64,000 nucleotides of DNA from Bordetella parapertussis (lineage in GTDB: Bacteria > Pseudomonadota > Gammaproteobacteria > Burkholderiales > Burkholderiaceae_D), in contig CAMBFZ010000005.1 in assembly GCA_945866125.1 (NCBI GenBank), positions 1-64,000 of the forward strand, given 5' to 3'. A program made the translations under genes and the position numbers. The notes below the pieces were generated by a model. The model saw only the letters and a program-made list of their open reading frames with translations, was not told the origin of the DNA and ran no database searches. Of the stretch, positions 31,866-41,031 are shown one piece after another (position 1 is the first letter of the stretch; every line of letters starts with the position of its first letter).

Positions 31866-33089
31866 TTATGCCGCAACCCGTATTAATTTTTCTTCGCGAA
31901 TCGGCAAATTGACCAACACAGCGCCGATGGCCAACAAAATATCGGCGTACCACATGCCGTTATAACTGCCGGTTGCCTCGAAGACCTTGCCACCAACCCA
32001 GGCGCCCATGAATCCGCCGATCTGATGCGCCAGCATGATGACGCCGAACAGGGTCGCCATATTACCCATCCCGAAAAACTTGGCCACCAAACCGACCGTT
32101 GGCGGCACGGTCGCCAAAAAAGTCAGGCCAAGTACCGCCGCGAATACCAGCATCACCGGTCCGGTCTTGGGAGCGATCAAAAACAAGAGAATAGCGACGG
32201 CACGCGCGCCGTAAATAAAGCACAGCAGGGACTTCATCCGCCAGCGGCCGATGGCCCAGCCGATACCGATACTGCCAATAATGTTAAATAAGCCAATCAT
32301 CGCCAACGACCAGGCACCAAACTGCAAAGGCAAACCGCAGTTGGCAATCACGCCGGGCAAATGCGTGCCTAAAAACGCGACATGAAATCCGCACACAGTA
32401 AAACCCGCTGCCAGCATCAGGTAATGTCGGTCTGCCAGTGCAGCGCGTATTGCGGCACCCGCAGCGAGCGGCTTGTGTCCCGCCGGTGCATGCAGCATAG
32501 GATCACCCCGAAGCAAAAAAGCCACCGGCAAACCCAGCAAGACGATCAAGCCCATCATCTGCATCGCTTGAAACCAACCCAGATTTAGAATGAACGCCCC
32601 CGCCAGAGGCGCCAGCAGAAACTGCCCGAACGAGCCACCCGCATTAATAACACCGGTCGCCAGACCGCGTTTTTCGGCCGGGATCAGACGGGAGGCCGCT
32701 GCCATTAACACCGCAGGGCCTGCAATCCCGGCACCACCTGCAGCCAAGACCCCAATGGTGAAGATCAGGCCAATGGTGGTGTCCATAAGAGGCGTGAGAA
32801 TAGTCCCCAAGGCCACCATCAACATTCCCACAAACAGCACACGTCCCGCACCAATCTTGTCAGCGATGGCACCCGCAAAGGGCTGGGTCAGCCCCCATCC
32901 TAACTGGCCACACGCAAAGGCCAGACTGATACTGCCAATGCCGAGGCCGGTGGCGCTGTTAAGCGGACTCAAAAAAAGACCCATGGTCTGACGCACCCCG
33001 AGGGTAAGCATAAAAGCGCCGGCCGCACTGAAAAGAACAAGCCAGACGGCTGGGAGGCGCTGCGTAGGAGAAGCAGGATTGGTTTGCAT
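31866..33089 (-). CDS. Major facilitator superfamily transporter
   Basis: 407 residues with about 12 predicted membrane helices. Loop motifs include ATGVINAGGSFGQFLLAPLAG and FAGAIADKIGAGRVL after helix 2, the MFS signature region. It is a secondary transporter of unknown substrate in the inner membrane. Its gene follows marR by 4 bp, so it is part of a MarR-controlled operon, like many drug or aromatic-acid exporters. Confidence 0.9.
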   Translation of the reverse strand: MQTNPASPTQRLPAVWLVLFSAAGAFMLTLGVRQTMGLFLSPLNSATGLGIGSISLAFACGQLGWGLTQPFAGAIADKIGAGRVLFVGMLMVALGTILTPLMDTTIGLIFTIGVLAAGGAGIAGPAVLMAAASRLIPAEKRGLATGVINAGGSFGQFLLAPLAGAFILNLGWFQAMQMMGLIVLLGLPVAFLLRGDPMLHAPAGHKPLAAGAAIRAALADRHYLMLAAGFTVCGFHVAFLGTHLPGVIANCGLPLQFGAWSLAMIGLFNIIGSIGIGWAIGRWRMKSLLCFIYGARAVAILLFLIAPKTGPVMLVFAAVLGLTFLATVPPTVGLVAKFFGMGNMATLFGVIMLAHQIGGFMGAWVGGKVFEATGSYNGMWYADILLAIGAVLVNLPIREEKLIRVAA

Positions 33090-33093
33090 GATT

Positions 33094-33537
33094 TTATTGG
33101 TCTTGTGCCAGACAGGCTAATGATTGATCGAGTAGCAGATGGAGAGCCGCGACACGCTCAACCCCTAATTGCCGATTTAATTTTTCTTGCGCTGTCTTCC
33201 AATGACGTCTGGCTTGCGTGCGCAGCGCCAGCCCCGACTGCGTCAATGTCACCAACCGGCTGCGCGCATCATTACCAGGCTCGAGCATGACCCAACCGGC
33301 ATCGATCAAGGGCTTGAGATTGCGCGTCAGCGTGGAGGCGTCCATCGTCATCGCCTGCGCCAGCTTTCCCGGCGCAATCGGACCCAACTTGGCGATATGA
33401 CTGATGAGAGAAAACTGCGTCGTCTTCAAGCCTAGCTTGCCCAATTCAACGTCATAGTGATGCGAGACGCGGCGGGTCAACTGACGTAGCTTGAAGTTGG
33501 TACAGCCTTGCGGACTAGATGCCGTTGTGGAGGACAT
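33094..33537 (-). CDS. MarR-family transcriptional regulator
   Basis: 147 residues from ATG 33537; upstream in-frame codons overlap the operator. The winged-helix region is LGLKTTQFSLISHIAKLG, then APGKLAQAMTMDASTLTRNLKPLI with the recognition helix and GNDARSRLVTLTQSG as the wing. It precedes an MFS transporter by 4 bp and is divergent from a thioesterase. A 29-bp palindrome directly upstream is the likely operator for both. The ligand is unknown. Confidence 0.92.
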   Translation of the reverse strand: MSSTTASSPQGCTNFKLRQLTRRVSHHYDVELGKLGLKTTQFSLISHIAKLGPIAPGKLAQAMTMDASTLTRNLKPLIDAGWVMLEPGNDARSRLVTLTQSGLALRTQARRHWKTAQEKLNRQLGVERVAALHLLLDQSLACLAQDQ

Positions 33538-33551
33538 TGCCGAATAATATA

Positions 33552-33580
33552 GTTGCAGATACAATTATTGTACCTACAAC
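33552..33580. promoter_or_regulatory. 29-bp palindromic operator between marR and a thioesterase
   Basis: GTTGCAGATACAAT (33552-33565), a central T, then ATTGTACCTACAAC (33567-33580): 12 of 14 positions are symmetric, and the inner TACAATTATTGTA is perfect. It lies 15 bp upstream of the marR start and 34 bp upstream of the divergent gene. Length and position fit a MarR dimer site controlling both directions. Binding is inferred from symmetry and context. Confidence 0.7.
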
Positions 33581-33613
33581 TTAGTACAAGCACAAATGAA
33601 GGGTTTTAAAACA

Positions 33614-34159
33614 ATGTCAGCAAATCTAAGCTCACAAGAATGGAACGCGCAATACGATGCGGTGGTGCAGGCCATGCGGGCCGGTGGTGGTCAGGCCGGC
33701 ATCATGACGCCGGAGATGGCGCGTGGAAAAACAGGACTGGCCCTATTGCAAGCGATGTTGGCTGGCACACTTCCCTATGCACCAATCGCCGATACGATCG
33801 ATTTTGCGCTGATCGAAGTCGCGCAAGGCAGTGTGATATTCCAGGGCACTCCGCAATTTAAACACTACAATCCGTTGGGCTCGGTACATGGCGGCTGGTA
33901 TGCGACGCTTCTGGATTCGGCACTCGGCTGTGCGGTACAGACGATGATGCCGGCGGGGCGCAGCTATACGACCGCGGAGCTAGGCGTCAATATCGTGCGC
34001 GCAGCGAACCACAAAACCGGACCGCTGCGTGCAATTGGCAAGGTGCTGCACTGCGGACGTCAGTTGGCCACTGCCGAGGCGCGCATCGTGGACGCAGAGG
34101 GTAAATTGTATGCACACGGGACAACGACCTGTCTGGTCTTTGAGATACCGGCGGATTAG
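33614..34159 (+). CDS. PaaI-family thioesterase
   Basis: 181 residues from ATG 33614 with GAAGGG upstream; ATG 33596 is an in-frame alternative six codons earlier. The hot-dog thioesterase core is PLGSVHGGWYATLLDSALGCAV, with YTTAELGVNIVRA and AEARIVDAEGKLYAHGTTTC. It would hydrolyse acyl- or aryl-acyl-CoA. Divergent from marR-MFS over a shared palindrome, it is likely part of that regulon, perhaps a detoxification set for an aromatic acid. Confidence 0.9.
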   Translation: MSANLSSQEWNAQYDAVVQAMRAGGGQAGIMTPEMARGKTGLALLQAMLAGTLPYAPIADTIDFALIEVAQGSVIFQGTPQFKHYNPLGSVHGGWYATLLDSALGCAVQTMMPAGRSYTTAELGVNIVRAANHKTGPLRAIGKVLHCGRQLATAEARIVDAEGKLYAHGTTTCLVFEIPAD

Positions 34160-34283
34160 ATACCGTTTAGCGCGACGCAGATAATTGACGATCTCATGGG
34201 GCGACTTTTTGACGGCCAACGCAACATGCTGCATCCCGATGGTAATCGGAGCGACAAGCGCGTGTGAGGCGCACCCAAGCGCA

Positions 34284-34673
34284 TTAGTTTTTTCCGCATG
34301 CTTGCCGCCAGAGCGCTTCCCCCGTCGAGCCGGGTTGCAGCGGCGCCCAGCCTTGCGGCGTTTTCTCTGAAAACAAAACATCGCCATTGGCCATATTTTC
34401 AGGAAAAATCGTCAGCGCGATCTGCCGCAACTGCTTTTTTTCACAATCGTATTCGTTGGTGAATTTTGCCGACAAATACGCATGCCCGGCAAGCTTCTGT
34501 ATTTGATGAAAATCTTGTGAGCTTTCGGCTTGAACAAGCTGCCCGTTTTTTTGCGCACTATCGAGATCGATATACAAAATCGATTCACGTGTTTCGCTGA
34601 CTAGTTGCCATCCCGCCCGGGCCGGGCTGACGATGAAAGTCAGCGCCATAAATATTAGATGCCATTTTTTCAT
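34284..34673 (-). CDS. Secreted surface-adhesin E-like protein
   Basis: 129 residues. The signal peptide MKKWHLIFMALTFIVSPARA is followed by the surface-adhesin protein E-like domain: GWQLVSETRESILYIDLDS, NEYDCEKKQLRQIALTIF and GEALWRQACGKN with two Cys that probably form a disulfide. Members are periplasmic or outer-membrane-associated beta proteins; the name derives from Haemophilus protein E and does not prove adhesion. It is a solitary gene. Confidence 0.82.
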   Translation of the reverse strand: MKKWHLIFMALTFIVSPARAGWQLVSETRESILYIDLDSAQKNGQLVQAESSQDFHQIQKLAGHAYLSAKFTNEYDCEKKQLRQIALTIFPENMANGDVLFSEKTPQGWAPLQPGSTGEALWRQACGKN

Positions 34674-34814
34674 TATTTTTTCACCTGAATAATCATGATG
34701 GATCGCGATTCCTGCACGGCGATGTTAGTGTCACTGCATTTGTTCAGCCTCGATTGAAACACAGCCAATGCTAAGATGCTTCGTGTTCCCCTATCATCTG
34801 ACTGAAAGCAATCA

Positions 34815-35321
34815 ATGACCATCAGCATGTACCAAGCCAGCGTACCCAGAATCATCAACATGCTGGGCAATCTATCCCGCATCATCGAGAAGGCGCAAGC
34901 ACACGCCGACGCCAAAAAAATCGACCCTGCCGCAATAATTGATTTTCGTCTTTACCCCGACATGTTTAGCCTGTGCCGTCAGGTGCAAATCGCTACCGAC
35001 ACGGCCAAGAGCGTCGTCGCCCGTCTGGCTGGCGCGGACATTCCCGCCTATGAAGACAACGAGCGTTCGTTCGATGACTTAAAAGCGCGGATCGCCAAAA
35101 CAATTGCCTTCGTCGAGACCTTCACGCCAGCCCAAATCGACGGCACGGAAGACAAAGACATTGTGACCAAACGCGGTGACAAAGAAACGCATTACAAGGG
35201 CATGCAGTTTTTACTTAACCATGCGATGCCGAACGTTTATTTTCACGTGACCACGGCCTACAATATTTTGCGTCACAACGGCGTGGAAATCGGCAAACGC
35301 GATTATCTCGGCACAGTCTAA
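34815..35321 (+). CDS. DUF1993 family protein
   Basis: 168 residues. It matches DUF1993, a helical DinB-like fold: MTISMYQASVPRIINMLGNL at the N-terminus, YPDMFSLCRQVQIATDTAK in the middle, and a C-terminal FLLNHAMPNVYFHVTTAYNILRHNG in which His residues could bind metal. Function is unknown. It stands alone between two divergent or convergent envelope-protein genes. Confidence 0.88.
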   Translation: MTISMYQASVPRIINMLGNLSRIIEKAQAHADAKKIDPAAIIDFRLYPDMFSLCRQVQIATDTAKSVVARLAGADIPAYEDNERSFDDLKARIAKTIAFVETFTPAQIDGTEDKDIVTKRGDKETHYKGMQFLLNHAMPNVYFHVTTAYNILRHNGVEIGKRDYLGTV

Positions 35322-35351
35322 ACAGACCGTGCAAACTGGCGACCGCCCAGA

Positions 35352-35759
35352 TCAGGGCGCGATCTTGACGGTCGGCCAACCGCGCTTAGTCCATTCGCTC
35401 ATCCCCCCGTCGACAAATCGTACATGCTGATAGCCGCCGCTTTCGCGTAAGGCTTTCAGTGTTTTTTGTGAACGGTTTTGCGTGTTACAGACGAGATAAA
35501 CCGGCTTTGCGGGATCAAGCGGAATCTCACTCAGACGTTGCGGCAGCTGCGACATCGGCAGCAGGAGCGCACCGGCGACGACGCCCTGCGCGTGCTCTTT
35601 GGGCTCGCGAATATCAATCAACACAATACGCCCGGCCTCATGCTCTTCTCTGGCTTGCTCCAGACTGACCTGGTCTTGACTGAACGCTGCCGGCGCACAG
35701 CCGATTAGGATGAAGAGGCAAAACAAAACACGCGATAGAAAAAAACGAATGGGTAGCAT
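35352..35759 (-). CDS. Exported rhodanese-domain protein
   Basis: 135 residues. The N-terminus is hydrophobic and ends LIGCAPAAFSQ, which fits either a lipobox (L-I-G-C) or a Sec cleavage after A-F-S. A single rhodanese domain follows: LIDIREPKEHAQGVVAGALL and the active-site loop VYLVCNTQNRSQ with the catalytic Cys. It is probably a periplasmic sulfurtransferase or sulfane-sulfur carrier. No obvious sulfur-metabolism partner is adjacent. Confidence 0.88.
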   Translation of the reverse strand: MLPIRFFLSRVLFCLFILIGCAPAAFSQDQVSLEQAREEHEAGRIVLIDIREPKEHAQGVVAGALLLPMSQLPQRLSEIPLDPAKPVYLVCNTQNRSQKTLKALRESGGYQHVRFVDGGMSEWTKRGWPTVKIAP

Positions 35760-35953
35760 CAGAGGCTGGCTCCTTTAAAAAATGAACATGCGATGTCGGC
35801 ACGTGTGGCGCATATAAATAGTGACTTATCAATATTTCCCGCTACAATCAAGCCGTATTCATGTCGAGCAGAAATAATTTGCGATAGCAAACGATTATAG
35901 TTTGTGCTTGCCCGACTCTGCTGCTTTGTATTTTAGTAAATAATCCGTATCGC

Positions 35954-36334
35954 ATGACTTTATCCGCCATCACAAATCGACTTCGATCGCATCGCGCTGA
36001 CCTACTCAGCGCACTGTTGATTGTGAGCTTGCTATTTGTACAATGGTCAGGATTAACCCATGCAGTCGCACACGCGGGCAATACCGCCATCGTCTCAGCC
36101 GATGCAGCTGAGTCCTCTATGCCTGCCGGATCCGGCGGCTTTGATCACCAAAAATCTGCCAGCAGTTGTGCCGCACTTGACGCGGCAACACTCGGTGTGG
36201 CGCTGCCTAGCCCGTCCTTTCCAACTGTCCTCCAATCGGCGGTGGCAAAAGCCATCACCCAAGCTGCTACCACGAGCTGGATCACACCCTTCCGCGCGCA
36301 CTTCTCGCCGCGCGCTCCCCCACTGAAAGCCTGA
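35954..36334 (+). CDS. Small secreted/membrane protein (DUF2946-like) before a TonB receptor
   Basis: 126 residues. One hydrophobic helix near residues 18-35 (LLSALLIVSLLFVQWSGL) is followed by a His- and Ser-rich part with HAVAHAG, FDHQKSASSC and an unremarkable tail. The pattern of a His/Cys-bearing small protein just before a metal receptor resembles DUF2946-type proteins, but the match is weak. The TonB receptor gene starts 86 bp later. A possible palindrome, CAAAC-GATTATA-GTTTG, lies about 50 bp upstream. Confidence 0.55.
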   Translation: MTLSAITNRLRSHRADLLSALLIVSLLFVQWSGLTHAVAHAGNTAIVSADAAESSMPAGSGGFDHQKSASSCAALDAATLGVALPSPSFPTVLQSAVAKAITQAATTSWITPFRAHFSPRAPPLKA

Positions 36335-36420
36335 ACGGCCCGTCTTGTTAGCTGCATTCAGCCTGCCATCGAGCGTTGGTTGTGTGCTATCGCTATTCAT
36401 ACCATTCAGTGGAGATTTTC

Positions 36421-38433
36421 ATGACATTCCCCTTACGCTATTTGGCGCATGCGATCGTATGCGCCCTTGCCGGCACGACTTTAACTGCCCAGTCGCAAGA
36501 CAACACCAAATCGCTCTCGCCCGTCGTTGTCACCGCCGATCCATTTGGCGCAGAAGAAAACGCCATGATTTTAGCCCCCGCTAAAGTACTTAGCGGCGAC
36601 GAGTTACACGACAAGCTCGGTGGCTCGCTGGGCGACACCTTGGGCAATGAGCTCGGCGTCAACGGATCCGGTTTTAGTTCGGGGGCATCGCGACCGGTCA
36701 TCCGCGGCCTCGAAGGATCACGCGTCAAAATTCTGCAAAACGGCATGGGCGTCGCTGACCTTTCGTCGATCTCGAATGACCATGCAGTAGGCAGCAGCAT
36801 TGCCACCGCACGTCAGATTGAAATACTGCGTGGACCCGCTGCGCTGCTCTATGGCTCCGGCGCCATCGGCGGTCTGGTCAATATCGTCAACGACCGTATT
36901 CCTTCGTTGCTGGAGCGCCGACCCACTGGCGAAGCCGAGCTTCGCTACAGCAGCGTTGACCGGGGCACTGGGATACATTTCTCTGGCGACGCGTCGTCCG
37001 GCAACATTGGTTTGCACGTTGATGGCAATGCGCTCAACACGGGGGATTACCGCATCCCGGGCAATAGCGCCACCCCTGATGCCGAAGCACAGGATCTGAA
37101 CGATGTAAAAAAACTGAGTTTCTCAGGTAATCGAGAAAAATCGCTTGCCTTTGGCGCGTCGCTCGTCAAAACCTGGGGGCATATCGGCGCGTCTGTGGCG
37201 CAACTCGACAAAACCTACGGCATCCACGGCGCCGACGAAAAATCGACGATCGATATGGCACAAACGCGGTTTGACATAGAAAGCCTGATCAAATCGCCCT
37301 TTGTCGGATTTGACGCTTTACGCATCAAGCTCGGACAAAATAATTATCAACACACGGAGCTCGAAGGCGGGACCGATCCCCATGTGCGATTTAAAAATAA
37401 TGCGCTCGAATCGCGCTGGGAACTGAGCCACCTGCCCGTCTCTGGTTGGCGAGGCAAACTTGGCGTGCAAACCGAACAGGCGACAACGGAAGCACTCAAT
37501 CTCGAAGGCGCGGACCCAACAGTACCGCGCACCCGCTCCCAATCCACCGCCGCGTTTTTGGTCGAGGAGCGCGACTTCGGCACGATCAGAGTCAATCTCG
37601 GTGGCCGCTTTGAATCCGCGTCACGCAAACCCATCGACAATTTGGCGCGCAGCTTCGATCTGGGCTCGTATTCGGCCGGGGCATTGTGGTCATTTATGCC
37701 TGGCTACGGCTTGGGTGCGACCGCCTCGATTGCGCAACGCGCGCCGACTGCCGAAGAGCTGTATTCCAACGGCGCGCATCACCCGACTGAAACGTTCGAT
37801 GTGGGTAATGCCAACTTAAGAAAAGAAAAATCTCAGAACATTGAGTTATCCCTGCAAAAAAACAGCGATAAATTGCGTTGGAAAGCCAATGTCTACCAAA
37901 ACAAGATCAAAGATTTTGTCTTTGGTATCGTTGGCGATGGCACGCATTTCGACGGGTCGGGTGCGCTAATTATGGAAAAAGACCGGGTCTTCAGTCAGGC
38001 TGATGCCACGTTACGCGGCACAGAGGCCGAAATCAGCTACAACTTGAATGAGCCCGGCTGGTTTGGCCGGCTCTTTGCCGACAGCTCGCGCGGCACACTC
38101 GATCATCTGGGAAACCTTCCGTTACAACCCGCCACCCGCACCGGGCTCAATATTGGCTATCAGAACGCCGCTTGGCGCTCAAACCTGAGCGTGTTGCACG
38201 CGAGCGCACACAACCGTATTGCTACTGTCTCTGAAGAGACCCCAACAAAAGGCTATACACGGGTCGACACGGGGGTGTCGTATGTGCAGCGCTATGGCAC
38301 AACAGATCTGACCTGGTTTATGTTGGCCCGCAATTTGTTGAATGAAGAAATCCGCTACTCAACGTCACTACTGAAAGATTATGTGCCACAGCCGGGACGT
38401 AATTTTATTGTTGGCGTGCGCGCCCGCTTTTAA
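36421..38433 (+). CDS. TonB-dependent receptor, ZnuD-like
   Basis: 670 residues from ATG 36421 after GGAG. A signal peptide is followed by the plug domain: LSPVVVTADPFG (TonB-box region), SRPVIRGLEGSRVKILQNG, and ILRGPAALLYGSGAIGGLVN. The barrel ends in aromatic GRNFIVGVRARF. The plug resembles ZnuD-type receptors for zinc or heme. No zinc ABC genes lie nearby and no clear Zur site is visible, so the substrate is an inference. Confidence 0.85.
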   Translation: MTFPLRYLAHAIVCALAGTTLTAQSQDNTKSLSPVVVTADPFGAEENAMILAPAKVLSGDELHDKLGGSLGDTLGNELGVNGSGFSSGASRPVIRGLEGSRVKILQNGMGVADLSSISNDHAVGSSIATARQIEILRGPAALLYGSGAIGGLVNIVNDRIPSLLERRPTGEAELRYSSVDRGTGIHFSGDASSGNIGLHVDGNALNTGDYRIPGNSATPDAEAQDLNDVKKLSFSGNREKSLAFGASLVKTWGHIGASVAQLDKTYGIHGADEKSTIDMAQTRFDIESLIKSPFVGFDALRIKLGQNNYQHTELEGGTDPHVRFKNNALESRWELSHLPVSGWRGKLGVQTEQATTEALNLEGADPTVPRTRSQSTAAFLVEERDFGTIRVNLGGRFESASRKPIDNLARSFDLGSYSAGALWSFMPGYGLGATASIAQRAPTAEELYSNGAHHPTETFDVGNANLRKEKSQNIELSLQKNSDKLRWKANVYQNKIKDFVFGIVGDGTHFDGSGALIMEKDRVFSQADATLRGTEAEISYNLNEPGWFGRLFADSSRGTLDHLGNLPLQPATRTGLNIGYQNAAWRSNLSVLHASAHNRIATVSEETPTKGYTRVDTGVSYVQRYGTTDLTWFMLARNLLNEEIRYSTSLLKDYVPQPGRNFIVGVRARF

Positions 38434-38551
38434 TAGCAAGGGCAAATCGACAAGACAGTCACACGCTTGGCGCTGATCCCGCGCTTACGCAAAGACGGCA
38501 GCATTTTTGGAGCGACTCGTCTGTCGGCTGAAGAATGTTGACATCAAGGGG

Positions 38552-38584
38552 GGCCGATATCGGAGACGCTATCGGCCTTTTTTT
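38552..38584 (+). terminator. Rho-independent terminator downstream of the TonB receptor
   Basis: GGCCGATA (38552-38559) and TATCGGCC (38570-38577) form a stem with a 10-nt loop, followed by seven T. It lies 118 bp after the receptor stop, on the plus strand, and probably ends that transcript. Confidence 0.8.
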
Positions 38585-39241
38585 GCTCACTCCCGGCTTG
38601 TGCGCTCCGCGCTTCAAAAAATTGTAGGGGCAAACACCAAAATTGCGCGTTGTAGGCCACATGCCAATCCATCGCCGCTTGTGCCCCAACAACCGGGTTG
38701 ACATGATCACTATTCTCAATAAAATCGAATCTGAAATAATGCAGCAGATTAAAAATAGCCAGCCTTGCGCTGCATCCAATCTCCTAATTAGCATGCAAAA
38801 AAATAACGCCAGACGACTATTTACGTCAATTGCTGCGACTTCAGCGCGCAGTAATAATCAATTAATTCAATGACTTAAGAAGCCCCTTCACATTCAAGCT
38901 TAATAAATTAAGAAGACTATTTAACCACCAACCTCGAACAAACGTTCGATAGCCATCAAATTTGTTGTAGCGCAACATTGGATATAAGTTTCAGCTTTAA
39001 AGTTGAGCCTGTAGATTTATTTCTAAGTAGTAAATCATCCATCTATTTAATTGTATCGGTCGCGACGAATCCAATTTCCCCGATAGCACCAGCATTTTTT
39101 TCGCCCTTAATTTAACCAACACTAAGTAATTATTAACTGCTAATAAATATTTTATCGCGGCGAGCTGCCAGACGATGACATAGAAACCTTGCCACTATTG
39201 AAAAATTAATTATTTAAATAAATACTAACAAAGAGTTAATT
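38585..39241. other. AT-rich intergenic region upstream of the diguanylate cyclase
   Basis: About 650 bp with no supportable gene. From about 38700 base composition falls abruptly from GC-rich to AT-rich and stays so to about 41840. It must contain the cyclase promoter; several A/T tracts could serve as UP-like elements but no clear -35/-10 pair was found. A few short frames on both strands lack ribosome-binding sites and family-like sequence. Confidence 0.6.
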
Positions 39242-40937
39242 TTGACACATCTACAACGTCCAAATCATCGGCTAGCTATCGCCCTGACCACCCTCACATT
39301 ATTTTTGTTTGGGTTATTTCATCTTTACGATACTTTGATGGCAACAGATCTGCGGGCAAAAAACTATCTAAATAGCATTAATGAAAAAATCGCAATCGAT
39401 CTTGAGGACGAATTAAAAAAGAAATTATAAATCGATCAGCATTTTTGAAAAGAGCCTCCGAGAAAATAAAACAAATACAAGTTTATTTTCAAATACCACT
39501 GAGTCAGAAATAAATAAATTAGAAGAAAGCGTATGGAGAATAATTGATCTCAAGTTAGATGAAGAACAAGTGATTATTTTTTCCGATAATTATGGGAATT
39601 TTATTTCAGTTCAAAAAATAACTAAAAATAAATACTTAGTAATAAGCCAAAATTACGAATATATTTTTTATGCAGACGAGCGGCCAGCTCGTATAGAAAA
39701 ATCAAAAAATAAATACATCACAAGAAAATTAAATAAAAATAAATGTGACTGGGCAAAACAAGCACCACAAAATAAATTTGATTTTGAAGTTATATTAACT
39801 GATGATTGTATTGGTCATGCAACACGGCTTTTGTTGACAAAACCGATCTATAGTGAGGCAAGCAGAATACATGGAGTCATTGCCATTAGTATCAATCCAG
39901 AGAAAATAAAAAAAATAATCTCGAAATCAATGCCAGATGTGACATTCAAAACACATATTTTAAGTAATGATATTTCAATTATTGACTCATCAAACCTCAA
40001 ATCACTTAAAGATATAAATTCAGCTTCATCAGATAGGGGCTTAGATTTCCTGAGGTTTACGAAAAATGACCCTATTTATTCAAAAAAAACTGGGAAATTT
40101 GAGAATCGCATCTTTAAGTACTCCGACTCATCAGAACAATACTGGGCAGCCACATTAAAAGCATCCGAGTCCAACTTTAAAATAATCACCATAGCGCCGG
40201 AAACTAAGCTAATTAAATTAACAATTTCGAAGATTGCGATTAATTTAGGGGTTTCGATTGCCTGCTTAGGCCTTCTTTTGCTTCTGTTCATCTGGAACCA
40301 TGGAAAAACCATTCATGAAATAGAGTTTTTAAGAAGAAATATAGCCGGCTACGGCAATAAAAGACAGTTGGATTTATCAAAAATAAATAAAAACCGTAAA
40401 TTAAAAGAGATCGGATTACATTTTAATTCAATAATTTCCCAATTAAAAATAGACCAACTTACAGGAGTTATGAACAAAGATGCATTTATTAATGAGATTA
40501 ATTCACACAATAAACTTAAAAAAAATTTTATTCCGGCGCATTTCGCAATTCTATTCATTGACCTGGATGGCTTCAAGGAAGTGAACGATCAACATGGGCA
40601 TCACACAGGTGACGAAATTCTCAGAGTCGTAGCAAAACGCATGCATGCAGAACTCAGGGAATTTGACTTGATATCCCGGTTTGGAGGCGATGAATTTGTC
40701 ATCTATCTAAATGAAATGACCGAGCTCAAATCGGTAGAAGAGATCACGGCCAGATTACGGCTCTGCATCGAAAAACCGATTGAAATTTCGGGGATAGGGC
40801 AGGTAGCCGTCGGCGCGTCAATTGGAATGGCACTCTGCCCCGCTGACGGGCTTGATTTTGAACTATTAATGCAGATAGCAGATCACAGGATGTATAAAGA
40901 AAAAAATCAATCCCCTCAGAATAAGATCTTGACATAA
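39242..40937 (+). pseudogene. Diguanylate cyclase with frameshift in an A6 run
   Basis: A TTG start at 39242 opens 62 residues with a transmembrane helix (ALTTLTLFLFGLFHLYDTL), stopped by TAA 39428. From 39417 the frame +1 is open to 40937 and continues the same protein. Removing one A from the run at 39415-39420 fuses them into about 565 residues: TM1, an extracytoplasmic sensor of about 200 residues, TM2 (ISKIAINLGVSIACLGLLLL), then a GGDEF domain with FIDLDGFKEVND, the I-site REFD and RFGGDEFVIYL. The catalytic domain is intact. It may be a pseudogene, a sequencing error or a phase-variable gene. An internal GTG at 39570 could start a shorter product. Confidence 0.75.
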
Positions 40938-41031
40938 GTATTAAAATTGGCCTTATCTCATGCCCGACAAAAAATTAATTCTATGAAAATTAATTTAAAA
41001 TATTTAACCCCAAAACGAAAGGGATAATAAA

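Noticed and set aside
35880..35912. CAAAC-GATTATA-GTTTG as a Zur or Fur site for the TonB receptor
   Set aside because: Only five symmetric bases per arm and no match to known Zur or Fur consensus.
38459..38794. 111-codon minus-strand frame over the TonB-receptor terminator
   Set aside because: It runs through the hairpin and T tract, has no ribosome-binding site and no recognisable domain.
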